Assembly: GCF_000369065.1 (NCBI RefSeq)
Contig: NZ_KB849799.1
Span: 307,522-371,521, forward strand
Reading direction: 5' to 3'
From: Acinetobacter haemolyticus CIP 64.3 = MTCC 9819
GTDB lineage: Bacteria; Pseudomonadota; Gammaproteobacteria; Pseudomonadales; Moraxellaceae
DNA length: 64,000 nt
This document shows, piece by piece, positions 8,833 to 18,681 of the stretch. Position numbers and translations under genes: made by a program. Position 1 is the stretch's first letter; every line of letters begins with the position of its first letter. Below the pieces are notes generated by a model. That model did no database searches. It had not been told where the DNA came from and worked only from the letters and a program-made list of their open reading frames with translations.

Positions 8833-11421
8833 TTAGAAAGTACGACCAATTTCGAATTGGATTGATTTAGTATCATCGCCCTTCTTATCATTAAGCGGGT
8901 AAGCATAACTCAGTGATAAAGGCCCAATCATGGTAATCCATGTAAAACCAACGCCTACGCTATAACGTAAATTTCCAAAATCTAAACCGTAATTATCTTT
9001 ACAGTATTGCTTAACATCGGTAATTTTTTGCCCATTAATGGTCATACCTTTCTCACCATACGCGCTATTTGAAATATCACATTTGGTATCAAAAACTTGT
9101 GCACCTTCAGCAAATATGACTGGTCGTACTTGTCTAGCCCAGTCACCTTTAAATGGAACTGGCAAGGCTAATTCAGTACCAAACTGAATAAGTGCATTAC
9201 CACCCACTTCTTCTGGATCAGGATCATTCCGTTCGGTTTCTTGGAAAATCACACTTGGATATTTAGGCCCTAAAGAACTGTTATCATAACCACGTACTGA
9301 ACCATAACCACCAGCATAGAAGTTTTTATAGAATGGTAAATCATTACCATAACCTAACTTTCCGTAACCGCGGAGAACAAAGCCGGCGCCGAGTGATTTA
9401 AATGCTTGAGCATCATAGGTCAGTTTTTGATAATCAACATCACTACCAGGAAGACCAACTTCAAGACCAACACGATGTGACATACCCGAAGTCGGGAATA
9501 CAGGGCGATTCAGTGTATTGTATGACCAACCCAAATTAAGCATATAAGTCAGGTACTTACCTTCAAATGCATTTCCATACTCATCTAACTCTAATGCTTT
9601 AAACTCATCATCAACACAATGAATCGGTAAATCATATCCGTCAGGAGGAACAGGTTTCTCTTGGCCATTATGTATATCAATTTCTCTTTGTGATTTGTAA
9701 GAACCTGCACAATAAGAGCTTGACCCTGTCTGTTTCCCACCATTTGCAAGTAAATAATCACGAATATAAGTCGATACACTTGGACCAGTTCTGACTTTAG
9801 TCTGATCAATACCAAGTGAAGCACTTAAACTCTGATTTTCATCAATTGGATAACCAAAACTTAAACTACCACCTATACTATCCGTGACGTAGTTGTTAAC
9901 GTTATAGTTTTCATTAAGCTTCGTTTTACGATAATAAACGTTATAACCACGACTTACACCATCAATCGTAAAGTATGGATCAGTCACACTTAAGTTGTAG
10001 TAATCTTGTGTCTCTGAACGAGAAAGATCTATCGCAACACGATTACCAGTACCCATAAAGTTGGTTTGACTTAAACCTGCTTGGAAAGTCACACCACCAT
10101 TTTGTGAATAACCCACAGCAAGTGTAGTTGTACCTGAGTGTTGCTCTTCTACGGCAACATTCAGATCAACTTGGTCTGGCGAGTTCGGAACACGAATAGG
10201 TTTTACATCTACTGTTTTAAAGAAACCAGTACGTTCTAAACGAATTTTAGATAGGTCGATTTTTTCGTTACTTGCTAAAGCACCTTCCATCTGACGCATT
10301 TCGCGGCGTAAGACTTCGTCAGCAGTTTTATTGTTTCCTGAAAAGTTAACACGACGAACTGTAACTTGCTGCCCAGGATTCACATAATAATTTAGATTAA
10401 CAATACCAGTTTCATTGTTAATATCTGGAACGACATTGACTTCAGCGTAGTAATAACCTGCATTACCATACTTACGCAGTAATAATTGCTTAACCGCATT
10501 TACACGCTCTTGCGAATAAGTCTCACCGTCTTTATAAAGCTTTAAGGCATTTAACTCTTCTGGTTTATAAAGAGCATCACCTAAAAATTTGGTTTCACCA
10601 AACTTAAATTGACTGCCTTCATCTACTGAAACTTCAATAAAGATATTCTTTTTATCTTCACTGATATTAAGTTGAGAGTTAATAATATTAAAGTTGATAT
10701 AACCTTTATTCAGATATAAAGCACGCAATGCTTCTAAACTCGCTGCCATTTTCTCACGAGCGTAACGGTCATTACGAGTAACAATAGAAGCCCAACCACT
10801 TTCTTTTACTGCAAAAGCCTGCTTAATATCACTATCACTAAATACTGTGTTGCCGATAATGTTGATGTCGAAAACTTTTGCTGCAGTACCTTCGTTGAAA
10901 TTCAACATCAACTCAACACGGTTATTTGGTCGTGCTACGGTTTCAACCGTCACATCAGCATCATAACGCCCTTGTTGGGTATATTGTTGCTCTAGTTCAG
11001 TTTCAATAATCTGTAACGCAGATTTTTTGAAAACCTCCCCTTCAGCAATACCCATTTTCTTTAAGCCTTGTTCTAAGGCTTCTTTAGGAATGAGTTTATT
11101 GCCTTTAAATTCCAGTTTTGAAATAACTGGTCGCTCGACAACGTTGAAGACCAAAACATCATTTTGCTTATATGCCTTGATATCATCAAACAAACCCGAA
11201 GCATATAAGCTACGAATTGCTTCCGCGATCATTGGGTCACTTACACGATCACCACTATTTATTGGTAACATCGAATAGATACTTGCAGGTGTTAAACGCA
11301 CTAGCCCATCAATTCGTATATCTCGTGCAAGAAACTCATCTGCTGCGTATGCTTGTTGTACCACTGCCATCGCACTAACCAGTGCCAAAGGCATTAATAA
11401 ATGTGTGTGACGCATGCCCAT
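8833..11421 (-). CDS. bamA: Outer membrane protein assembly factor BamA
   Basis: An 862-residue Omp85 protein, the core of the BAM complex that inserts beta-barrels into the outer membrane. The signal peptide ends near residue 26 (AYA). Five POTRA domains follow (about 27-425), beginning DEFLARDIRIDGLVRL. The rest is a 16-strand barrel with the conserved loop-6 motif VRGYDNSSLGP and a terminal Phe (EIGRTF). GGAA 6 bases before the first ATG supports the start. It lies directly downstream of rseP, the usual order. Confidence 0.96.
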   Translation of the reverse strand: MGMRHTHLLMPLALVSAMAVVQQAYAADEFLARDIRIDGLVRLTPASIYSMLPINSGDRVSDPMIAEAIRSLYASGLFDDIKAYKQNDVLVFNVVERPVISKLEFKGNKLIPKEALEQGLKKMGIAEGEVFKKSALQIIETELEQQYTQQGRYDADVTVETVARPNNRVELMLNFNEGTAAKVFDINIIGNTVFSDSDIKQAFAVKESGWASIVTRNDRYAREKMAASLEALRALYLNKGYINFNIINSQLNISEDKKNIFIEVSVDEGSQFKFGETKFLGDALYKPEELNALKLYKDGETYSQERVNAVKQLLLRKYGNAGYYYAEVNVVPDINNETGIVNLNYYVNPGQQVTVRRVNFSGNNKTADEVLRREMRQMEGALASNEKIDLSKIRLERTGFFKTVDVKPIRVPNSPDQVDLNVAVEEQHSGTTTLAVGYSQNGGVTFQAGLSQTNFMGTGNRVAIDLSRSETQDYYNLSVTDPYFTIDGVSRGYNVYYRKTKLNENYNVNNYVTDSIGGSLSFGYPIDENQSLSASLGIDQTKVRTGPSVSTYIRDYLLANGGKQTGSSSYCAGSYKSQREIDIHNGQEKPVPPDGYDLPIHCVDDEFKALELDEYGNAFEGKYLTYMLNLGWSYNTLNRPVFPTSGMSHRVGLEVGLPGSDVDYQKLTYDAQAFKSLGAGFVLRGYGKLGYGNDLPFYKNFYAGGYGSVRGYDNSSLGPKYPSVIFQETERNDPDPEEVGGNALIQFGTELALPVPFKGDWARQVRPVIFAEGAQVFDTKCDISNSAYGEKGMTINGQKITDVKQYCKDNYGLDFGNLRYSVGVGFTWITMIGPLSLSYAYPLNDKKGDDTKSIQFEIGRTF

Positions 11422-11455
11422 ATATTTTCCAGTAAGTTAAATTCCATTTGCGTTT

Positions 11456-12811
11456 TTATAAACGCATGAAGTCGTTAAATAAAGCCAAAAGCATCATGCT
11501 ACCGAGCAGTAACATACCAACTTTTAGACCCAATATCTGTATTTGTTCAGAAACAGGTTTTCCACGGATGATCTCGATAAAGTAATAAACCAGATGACCA
11601 CCATCAAGCATAGGAATTGGCAACAGGTTTAAAATTCCCAAGCTCACACTCATAAGTGCCATAAAGGAAATAAAAGTTTGCCATCCCATTTCCGCACTTT
11701 GTCCAGCCACTTTAGCAATCGTAATTGGACCAGATAAATTATCCAGACCAATCAATCCTCGAATCATTTTAACGATCGAGTTAAAAATCATCTGTGAAAG
11801 TTGTACTGTTTTATCAAAAGCAACACCTAAAGCCTCTAAAGGTGTGTACTGAATTGTTTGCTTATATTCATTTGGTATCGTGACTTTACCTGCATCACTT
11901 TTAACACCCAAAACACCCGTAACGTTACCCATATTGTCACGTTGACCACGAGGGATCATCTGTAAATGAACCAATTCACCCTGACGCATTACATCTATGT
12001 TCAGCAATTTTTCAGGGGAGTTTTGTACTACATTAACCACATCAAACCAGTCATTCATTGCGACATTATTAATCGCAACAATTCGATCACCCTCTTTCAT
12101 GCCTTGACGTATTGCAGCGCCATCAGTAGTCAGCTCTTTTACTACTGCTGGAATCATCGGCCGATAAGGTAAAAACCCCAATGCATCCAAAGGAGACTGA
12201 CTTTGATCTTTAAGGAAGTTCTGAATCGGCAAATTAAATTGTTTTTCAGAACCATCACGGTCTACAACGACTGAAACCTGCCCAGACTCACCAATACGGT
12301 TAATTAATGCAAAATTTAGTTTTTCCCAAGTTGGTGTTGACTGACCATCAACAGCAACCACCTTGTCACCCACCTGTAAATCAACCTGTGCAGCAACAGT
12401 ATCCGGCATGATCTTGCCAATGCGTGTGTTCAATTGTTCCTGAGCGGGTAAAAATAAAATCCAGAACAGTAATACAGCAAAAATCAAGTTAACCAGTGGT
12501 CCTGCTGCAACAATCGCAATCCTTTTCCAAGGTGATTGTCGATTAAATGCATAAGGAAGATCCTTTTCAGCGACATTTCCCTCACGCTCATCGAGCATTT
12601 TGACGTAACCGCCCAAAGGTAATGCAGAAAGCTGATATTGAATACCTGATTTTTTGGATTGCCATTTCAATAACGTAGGACCAAAACCAATGGAATAAAC
12701 CAAGACTTTGACACCTAATTTACGAGCAACCCAATAATGACCAAATTCATGAATAGCGATAAGTGGACCAAGTAATAAAATCGCTGCAACAATCATAAAT
12801 AGTGCATTCAT
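11456..12811 (-). CDS. rseP: Site-2 intramembrane zinc metalloprotease RseP
   Basis: A 451-residue inner-membrane protease with HEFGH at residues 21-25 in the first transmembrane helix and the second metal motif LDGGH near residue 400. Two PDZ-like domains lie between about 115 and 300. RseP-type proteases cleave anti-sigma factors in the envelope stress response and also cleave leftover signal peptides. It is 5 bases after dxr and 34 before bamA, in one operon. Confidence 0.95.
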   Translation of the reverse strand: MNALFMIVAAILLLGPLIAIHEFGHYWVARKLGVKVLVYSIGFGPTLLKWQSKKSGIQYQLSALPLGGYVKMLDEREGNVAEKDLPYAFNRQSPWKRIAIVAAGPLVNLIFAVLLFWILFLPAQEQLNTRIGKIMPDTVAAQVDLQVGDKVVAVDGQSTPTWEKLNFALINRIGESGQVSVVVDRDGSEKQFNLPIQNFLKDQSQSPLDALGFLPYRPMIPAVVKELTTDGAAIRQGMKEGDRIVAINNVAMNDWFDVVNVVQNSPEKLLNIDVMRQGELVHLQMIPRGQRDNMGNVTGVLGVKSDAGKVTIPNEYKQTIQYTPLEALGVAFDKTVQLSQMIFNSIVKMIRGLIGLDNLSGPITIAKVAGQSAEMGWQTFISFMALMSVSLGILNLLPIPMLDGGHLVYYFIEIIRGKPVSEQIQILGLKVGMLLLGSMMLLALFNDFMRL

Positions 12812-12816
12812 ACGAT

Positions 12817-14013
12817 TTAGCCCCCTATATCCACAATATACGTCTCTGCAACTTGTCTAGCGATCATATCAGTACGCAAAATGATGTCTATATTTTCTGC
12901 TTTAGCGTTTTGTACAACTTGTAAAGTATGTCCAACAACTTCAGGAATCGCTGTAAACTTAATTTTATGCTGCAAAAAAGCCGAAACAGCAATTTCATTC
13001 GCAGCATTTAAGATCGTTGGTGCCAAACCGCCTGCACGCATCGCTTGACGAGCTAAATCCAATGCAGGAAACTTAATAATATCAGGTGCTTGAAAATCAA
13101 GCTGTGCCGTATCAAATAAATTTAACGCTGGAACATCTGTTGCCAAACGTTTTGGCCAAGCCAATGCATGTGCAATTGGTGTACACATATCAGGATTACC
13201 CATTTGTGCCAAAGTCGAACCATCCACATATTGCACCATCGAATGAATAATACTTTGTGGATGGACAACAACTGTAACAAAATGTTCGGATATTGAAAAC
13301 AAATGACACGCCTCTATCAATTCCAACCCCTTATTCATCAGAGTTGCAGAATCAACAGAAATCTTTTGCCCCATCGACCAATTCGGATGCTTGCACGCTT
13401 GTTGAGGAGTGACCTTGGATAATTGTTCCAACGAATGATTTAAAAATGGACCACCTGATGCTGTTAATAGGATACGAGACACGCCTAACTGAGGTTGTCC
13501 CGTTCTTTCAGCATCTAAATAATCATGTGGAAGTGATTGAAAAATTGCATTATGTTCGGAGTCTACAGGCAATAACAATGCATTATGTTGCTTAGCAGCT
13601 TGCATCATGATATCACCAGACATCACCAGTGACTCTTTATTCGCAAGTAATACACGCTTGCCTGCCTTGACCGCAGCCAAGGTCGGCAAAAGCCCAGCAG
13701 CACCGACGATTGCTGCCATCACAATATCAACTTCTGAATGCTCAGCTATTGCAACAAGACCTGCTTCATCGGTTAATATTTCAATATTGTTTAAATTTTC
13801 TTGCTTGAATCTTTGTTGTAATTCCAATGCTTTTTTATTTGGAACCACAACAACTTTCGGATGAAATTGTTTACAAATTTCTAAAAGTTCATCTAAACGA
13901 CTATAAGCAGAAACTGCAAATACTGAGTATTGATCTGGGTGTTGTTGTAATACTCTTAAAGTACTTTGTCCAATTGAGCCCGTAACACCCAATATACATA
14001 CAGCTTGAGTCAT
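12817..14013 (-). CDS. dxr: 1-deoxy-D-xylulose-5-phosphate reductoisomerase
   Basis: A 398-residue cytosolic enzyme that converts DXP to MEP with NADPH, the committed step of the MEP isoprenoid pathway. The NADPH motif GVTGSIGQSTLRVL is at the N-terminus. The metal and substrate segment PVDSEHNAIFQ is near residue 150, followed by LTASGGPF and NWSMGQKISVDSATLMNKGLE. ispF, a later step of the same pathway, is elsewhere in this window. Confidence 0.96.
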   Translation of the reverse strand: MTQAVCILGVTGSIGQSTLRVLQQHPDQYSVFAVSAYSRLDELLEICKQFHPKVVVVPNKKALELQQRFKQENLNNIEILTDEAGLVAIAEHSEVDIVMAAIVGAAGLLPTLAAVKAGKRVLLANKESLVMSGDIMMQAAKQHNALLLPVDSEHNAIFQSLPHDYLDAERTGQPQLGVSRILLTASGGPFLNHSLEQLSKVTPQQACKHPNWSMGQKISVDSATLMNKGLELIEACHLFSISEHFVTVVVHPQSIIHSMVQYVDGSTLAQMGNPDMCTPIAHALAWPKRLATDVPALNLFDTAQLDFQAPDIIKFPALDLARQAMRAGGLAPTILNAANEIAVSAFLQHKIKFTAIPEVVGHTLQVVQNAKAENIDIILRTDMIARQVAETYIVDIGG

Positions 14014-14838
14014 CTAAAGATCTACACCAATAAGTTTTAAAATATACATTCCAGCTGCAAAAATCGGAGCGGCTGCAAGTAAAGAATCAATACGATCAAG
14101 CACACCACCATGACCTGGCAACACGCGTCCAGAATCTTTAATACCTGCACGACGCTTAATCATAGATTCAAATAAGTCACCTAAAACTGACGCAAATACA
14201 GTAATGATGGAGAGCATTAAAAATAGGATCAACTGTACAATTGTTAGATTTAGATAGAAATATTGAACAACCAACATAATAATTACAGTTGTTGCAATAC
14301 CACCATACAAACCTTCTAGTGATTTATTTGGACTGACTGAAGGTGCAAGTTTCTTTTGACCAAACTTACGACCCACAAAATAAGCCCCACTATCTGCTCC
14401 CCAAACCAAAAGGAACAAATACATTAACCACCATGGTGAACTATGCCAAACCGCATATAGCGCTGTAACCGCAGCTGAAATTAAGATAAAGCCAATAAGA
14501 TATAATGACGGATTGTACCAATTATCAGATTCGGGATAATTCCTCACCCAATAAATACTACCTAGCCAAGTAAGAATAGATGCAGCCCAAAGTAACAGTG
14601 CAACATCATCATAAAACAATGCAAGTGTCGAAACCAGTGCGACAAAGCCACCATACACCCATGCTTTGGGTTTTGAGGCAGTCGTTTGAACACGAGGCAT
14701 GAGTTTAAACCACTCATAACCTGCTACCCCCGCAGCTAAAATCATAAGCACAAACATTGGATAATGTGATTGCGTTGCAAACATGCAACTTAAAACAACT
14801 GCAACTAACACCAATGCGGTAATAATCCGCTCAAACAT
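14014..14838 (-). CDS. cdsA: Phosphatidate cytidylyltransferase
   Basis: A 274-residue polytopic membrane enzyme that makes CDP-diacylglycerol from phosphatidate and CTP for phospholipid synthesis. About seven hydrophobic segments are visible. The family signature KRRAGIKDSGRVLPGHGGVLDRID sits near residues 217-243, and a conserved DSGAYFVGRKFG lies upstream. The gene abuts dxr and follows uppS by 2 bases. Confidence 0.95.
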   Translation of the reverse strand: MFERIITALVLVAVVLSCMFATQSHYPMFVLMILAAGVAGYEWFKLMPRVQTTASKPKAWVYGGFVALVSTLALFYDDVALLLWAASILTWLGSIYWVRNYPESDNWYNPSLYLIGFILISAAVTALYAVWHSSPWWLMYLFLLVWGADSGAYFVGRKFGQKKLAPSVSPNKSLEGLYGGIATTVIIMLVVQYFYLNLTIVQLILFLMLSIITVFASVLGDLFESMIKRRAGIKDSGRVLPGHGGVLDRIDSLLAAAPIFAAGMYILKLIGVDL

Positions 14839-14840
14839 TA

Positions 14841-15590
14841 TTAATTCTCTATTTTCGCTTGTTGAATTTGTTCAGAGGTTTTACCAAAACGTCTTTCTCG
14901 CCCTGAGAAAACACGAAATGCGTGATCTAACTCCTTTATGGTAAATTCTGGCCATAAAGTATCGGTAAAATACAACTCCGCATAGGCCGCCTGCCACAGC
15001 AAGAAGTTAGACAAACGATAATCACCGCCTGTACGAATCAACAAATCGACAGCTGGTAAATCATTTAGACTGACATATTTATCAAATAAATCAACATTTA
15101 TCTGATCTGTTTGGAGCTTTCCTGCAACCACATCTTCAGCAATAGATTTTGCAGCATGTGCCATATCCCACATACCACCATAACTAATTGCAATAGAAAG
15201 TGTCATAGAATCAAACGCAGCTGTTTTCTGCTCCGCTTCTTGCATCAAATCCCGTAATTCTTCAGATAATCTAGATCGATCACCAATAAAACGTAATGCA
15301 ATATTGAATTTTTCCATACGAGGAAGCTGCTCATAGATTGTTTCTTTGAGCAACTGCATGAGTAAATCAACCTCATATTGTGGTCGATTCCAATTTTCAC
15401 TTGAAAATGCAAAAACAGTTAAAGCACGTACACCTGATCTTTTACAGTGTTCAACGACAGGATCTAGGACATTTTTACCCTCACGATGCCCATCGCCTTT
15501 TTGCATTTGCTTTTTTTTAGCAAAACGATTGTTGCCATCCATAATGATGGCAACATGTTGAGGAGGATGATGTTCTTCTGATGAGGTCAT
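14841..15590 (-). CDS. uppS: Undecaprenyl diphosphate synthase
   Basis: A 249-residue cis-prenyltransferase that extends farnesyl diphosphate to C55 undecaprenyl diphosphate, the lipid carrier for peptidoglycan and O-antigen. The signature near the start is HVAIIMDGNNRFAKK, which differs from the common MDGNGRWA at two places but keeps the catalytic Asp. SSENWNRP and the C-terminal DLLIRTGGDYRLSNFLLWQ and ELYF motifs are intact. It lies between frr and cdsA. Confidence 0.95.
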   Translation of the reverse strand: MTSSEEHHPPQHVAIIMDGNNRFAKKKQMQKGDGHREGKNVLDPVVEHCKRSGVRALTVFAFSSENWNRPQYEVDLLMQLLKETIYEQLPRMEKFNIALRFIGDRSRLSEELRDLMQEAEQKTAAFDSMTLSIAISYGGMWDMAHAAKSIAEDVVAGKLQTDQINVDLFDKYVSLNDLPAVDLLIRTGGDYRLSNFLLWQAAYAELYFTDTLWPEFTIKELDHAFRVFSGRERRFGKTSEQIQQAKIEN

Positions 15591-15593
15591 AAA

Positions 15594-16148
15594 TCAGACC
15601 TTCATCAATTCTGCTTCTTTCGCTGCAAGACGCTTATCAACCTCGGCAACAAATTTATCCGTAATTTTTTGAATTTCATCTGATGCACGACGATCATCAT
15701 CTTCAGAAATTTCTTTTTCTTTCAATAATGCTTTGATATCACCCAATACATCACGACGAATATTTCGAATCGCCACTTTTGCATTTTCAGCTTCATTACG
15801 TGCAACTTTTTGCATATCGCGACGAGTTTCCTCCGTCAATGCTGCCATTGGTACACGAATAGCGTCAGCCGTAATAGGATTCAATCCTAAACCTGCCTCA
15901 CGTATCGCTTTATCAATTGCAGAAACCATTGAACGTTCGAATGGTTGCACGAGTAAAGTACGTGAATCCTCAAGCCCAATGTTTGCAACTTGGTTAAGCG
16001 GAACATCAGAACCATAGTAAGGAACCATCACACCATTTAAAATTGATGGGTGAGCACGTCCAGTACGAACCTTGGCAAAACCATGTTCTAACGAGTCAAG
16101 TGACTTATTCATACGGTCTTCTGCGTCTTTTTTAAGATCGTTAATCAT
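15594..16148 (-). CDS. frr: Ribosome recycling factor
   Basis: A 184-residue protein of standard length that, with EF-G, splits post-termination ribosomes. Typical segments are visible: [10 protein letters not shown] near residue 29, PLNQVANIG, and the C-terminal region ending in a Lys/Glu-rich helix. It follows pyrH and precedes uppS, as in many proteobacteria. Confidence 0.96.
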   Translation of the reverse strand: MINDLKKDAEDRMNKSLDSLEHGFAKVRTGRAHPSILNGVMVPYYGSDVPLNQVANIGLEDSRTLLVQPFERSMVSAIDKAIREAGLGLNPITADAIRVPMAALTEETRRDMQKVARNEAENAKVAIRNIRRDVLGDIKALLKEKEISEDDDRRASDEIQKITDKFVAEVDKRLAAKEAELMKV

Positions 16149-16224
16149 ATGATCTTCCTTACTTATTCATGAGATATTACAAAAAAATTATGCGTAGTAT
16201 AAAGAGCTTTCAGGCTTACGTACA

Positions 16225-16953
16225 TTAGTTCGTAACGTGAGTTCCTTCTTTTTCGCCCATTACGACGGAAAGCAATGCACCAGATTTGTTCATATCAAAG
16301 ACTTGTAATGGCACATTATGGTCACGACATAAACAAATTGCTGTAAGATCCATTACACCTAGCTTTTCATCAAGCACTTGATCAAAAGTCAGATTGTCAT
16401 ATTTTACAGCGTCATCATATTTACTTGGATCTTTATTATATACACCATCAACTTTGGTTGCTTTTAAGATCAAATTCGCTTCGATCTCAATACCACGCAA
16501 GCAAGCCGCGGTATCGGTTGTAAAGAATGGATTGCCTGTGCCTGCAACAAAAACACAAACCTCGCCTTGACTTAAGTGGCGAATCGCATCGCGACTAGAA
16601 TATGACTCCACCACTGTTCCGATCGACAAAGCTGACATTAAACGGGTTTTAATATTGCGACGAACCAATGCATCTCGCATTGCTAGGCCATTCATAACGG
16701 TTGCCAACATTCCCATTTGATCGCCAGTTACACGTCCAACCAAGCCGTCTTTTTGCAATTGGCTACCGCGGTATAAATTACCACCACCAACCACGATACC
16801 GACCTGAACACCCAAACCAACTAGGTGCGCAATTGAAAGTGACATTTGATCTAGAACTTGGGCATCGATACCCATATCTTTATTTCCAGCTAAAGCTTCA
16901 CCCGAAAGCTTTAGCAAAATTCGCGCATAACGTGGATTTTTAGACGTTGACAT
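16225..16953 (-). CDS. pyrH: UMP kinase
   Basis: A 242-residue amino-acid-kinase-fold enzyme that phosphorylates UMP to UDP in pyrimidine nucleotide synthesis. The N-terminal [13 protein letters not shown], the GGGNLYRG loop and the [13 protein letters not shown] motif are diagnostic. GGAG 7 bases before the ATG supports the start. It heads the pyrH-frr-uppS-cdsA-dxr-rseP-bamA run; a 76-base gap to frr could hold an extra promoter. Confidence 0.96.
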   Translation of the reverse strand: MSTSKNPRYARILLKLSGEALAGNKDMGIDAQVLDQMSLSIAHLVGLGVQVGIVVGGGNLYRGSQLQKDGLVGRVTGDQMGMLATVMNGLAMRDALVRRNIKTRLMSALSIGTVVESYSSRDAIRHLSQGEVCVFVAGTGNPFFTTDTAACLRGIEIEANLILKATKVDGVYNKDPSKYDDAVKYDNLTFDQVLDEKLGVMDLTAICLCRDHNVPLQVFDMNKSGALLSVVMGEKEGTHVTN

Positions 16954-17008
16954 ACTGTTACTCCAAACCGACCAATCTCAAAAATTATTCTTTATATCTC
17001 ATTCAACA

Positions 17009-18352
17009 TTAAGTAGATTTAATCGCAATTAACTTTGCAAATAAATCATATTCATCTGCATCTGTAATTTCGACCTCAAGCAAATTACCGGCTTGAATTA
17101 CACTCTTGTCGATATCTTCAACAAAAACATTACCATCAATCTCTGGTGCATCAGCATACGAACGTGCGACTGCAACCGGGAACTCTTCTTCCAAACTATC
17201 AACCAACACGATCATTCGCTGACCAATACGCTTTTGTAATTTAGCAGCCGAAATTTGCTGCTGAACTTCCATAAAACGTTCATAGCGTTCTTGTTTTACT
17301 TCTTCTGGTACATGATCTGGCAAATCATTTGCTGTAGCACCTTCAACTGGCGAATATGTAAAGCATCCAACACGATCAAGTTGTGCTTCTTTCAACCAAT
17401 CTAAGAGCATTTGAAAATCTTCTTCTGTTTCGCCAGGGAAACCAACAACAAAAGTAGAACGAATCACCAATTCAGGACATTTTTCACGCCACAATTTAAG
17501 GCGCTCTAATGTATTTTCACTGTGAGCTGGTCGCTTCATCAATTTTAAGATGCGCGGACTGGCGTGCTGAAAAGGGATATCTAAATAAGGTAAAATTTTG
17601 CCTTGTGCCATTAAATCAATCGCAGCATCCACATGTGGATAAGGATAAACGTAATGTAAACGTACCCATATGCCTAATTGACCAAGTGCCTCACACATAT
17701 CATAGAATTTGGTTTTGACTGGCTGCCCATTCCAAAAATCCAACTTGTACTTAGTATCTACACCATACGCAGAAGTATCTTGGGAAATCACCAAAACTTC
17801 TTTTACGCCCGCACGCTTAAGCGCTGCTGCTTCATCGAGCACTTGACCTACAGGACGAGAAACCAAGTCACCACGCATACTTGGGATGATGCAGAATGTA
17901 CAACGGTGGTTACATCCTTCTGAGATTTTCAAGTAAGCATAATGCTTTGGCGTTAAACGCACACCTTGCTCAGGAACTAAATCAATAAATGGATTGTGTT
18001 TTGGTGGTGCTGGTACATACTCATGCACAGCTTCCATCACATCTTGATATGCCGCAGCACCTGTTACTTTTAAAACATTTGGGTGCATTTGGCGGATTTT
18101 ATCTTCGTCCTTACCTAGGCAACCTGTAACGATAACTCGACCATTTTCGCTCATGGCTTCGCCAATCGCATCTAAAGACTCTTGTACTGCAGATTCAATA
18201 AAACCACAGGTGTTAATCACAACCAAATCTGCACCATCATAATCTGATGCAACTTGATAACCTTCAGTCTTTAACTGAGTTAAAATTCGTTCAGAATCTA
18301 CCAATGCCTTAGGACAACCTAAAGATACAAAACCGACTTTGGGGGTCTTCAT
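17009..18352 (-). CDS. rimO: Ribosomal protein S12 methylthiotransferase RimO
   Basis: A 447-residue radical-SAM methylthiotransferase that modifies an aspartate of ribosomal protein S12. It has an N-terminal UPF0004 domain with [14 protein letters not shown], the radical-SAM cluster motif [15 protein letters not shown] near residue 150, and a C-terminal TRAM domain. The CPKALVDSE form separates RimO from MiaB. A GTG lies 15 bases upstream (18367), but GGAG 9 bases before the ATG favours 18352. Confidence 0.95.
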   Translation of the reverse strand: MKTPKVGFVSLGCPKALVDSERILTQLKTEGYQVASDYDGADLVVINTCGFIESAVQESLDAIGEAMSENGRVIVTGCLGKDEDKIRQMHPNVLKVTGAAAYQDVMEAVHEYVPAPPKHNPFIDLVPEQGVRLTPKHYAYLKISEGCNHRCTFCIIPSMRGDLVSRPVGQVLDEAAALKRAGVKEVLVISQDTSAYGVDTKYKLDFWNGQPVKTKFYDMCEALGQLGIWVRLHYVYPYPHVDAAIDLMAQGKILPYLDIPFQHASPRILKLMKRPAHSENTLERLKLWREKCPELVIRSTFVVGFPGETEEDFQMLLDWLKEAQLDRVGCFTYSPVEGATANDLPDHVPEEVKQERYERFMEVQQQISAAKLQKRIGQRMIVLVDSLEEEFPVAVARSYADAPEIDGNVFVEDIDKSVIQAGNLLEVEITDADEYDLFAKLIAIKST

Positions 18353-18433
18353 GAATCTGCGCTCCACTTGAATCGGCGTATTGTATGTCTTTTCTCGCCT
18401 TACGCATAGCTACAAAGCCATCTCTTTGTGTAA

Positions 18434-18450
18434 TGCACCAAAATACAACC
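18434..18450 (+). promoter_or_regulatory. NtrC-like binding site 1 upstream of glnL
   Basis: TGCACCAAAATACAACC matches the enteric NtrC consensus TGCACYAWWWTRGTGCA at 13 of 17 positions, with a perfect left half. Its centre is 41 bp (about four helical turns) from site 2 and about 170 bp before the predicted transcription start. Confidence 0.5.
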
Positions 18451-18474
18451 AAAGTTTTGATAAAAATCCACACA

Positions 18475-18491
18475 TGCACCATTTTGGAACA
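18475..18491 (+). promoter_or_regulatory. NtrC-like binding site 2 upstream of glnL
   Basis: TGCACCATTTTGGAACA matches the NtrC consensus TGCACYAWWWTRGTGCA at 15 of 17 positions. It lies about 130 bp before the predicted sigma-54 start, a normal enhancer distance. Confidence 0.6.
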
Positions 18492-18585
18492 TGATAAAAT
18501 TATTAAATCATCCTATCTATGTGAAAAATACCGTATAAATGGATGTATTCATCAATAAGCTATTGAAAATTAGCCAATACAAAGT

Positions 18586-18600
18586 TGGCTTGCATTTTGC
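18586..18600 (+). promoter_or_regulatory. Sigma-54 (-24/-12) promoter of glnLG
   Basis: TGGCTTG-CATT-TTGC(A) fits the sigma-54 consensus TGGCACG-N4-TTGCW with the exact GG-N10-GC spacing. The predicted start is near 18612, 70 bases before the glnL ATG. Confidence 0.7.
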
Positions 18601-18681
18601 ATAACGTACATTTAAGAAGTTAATGGCAATCTATTCAAATTGATATTTAATTGCGCCATTTTAAAACAGGACGATTCACAA

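Larger units (their letters stand above)
18353..18681 (+). other. rimO-glnL intergenic region holding a nitrogen-control promoter
   Basis: About 330 bases without a gene. It contains two NtrC-like sites and a sigma-54 promoter pointing to glnL (listed separately) and must also hold the rimO promoter on the minus strand. No other gene was seen. Confidence 0.6.
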
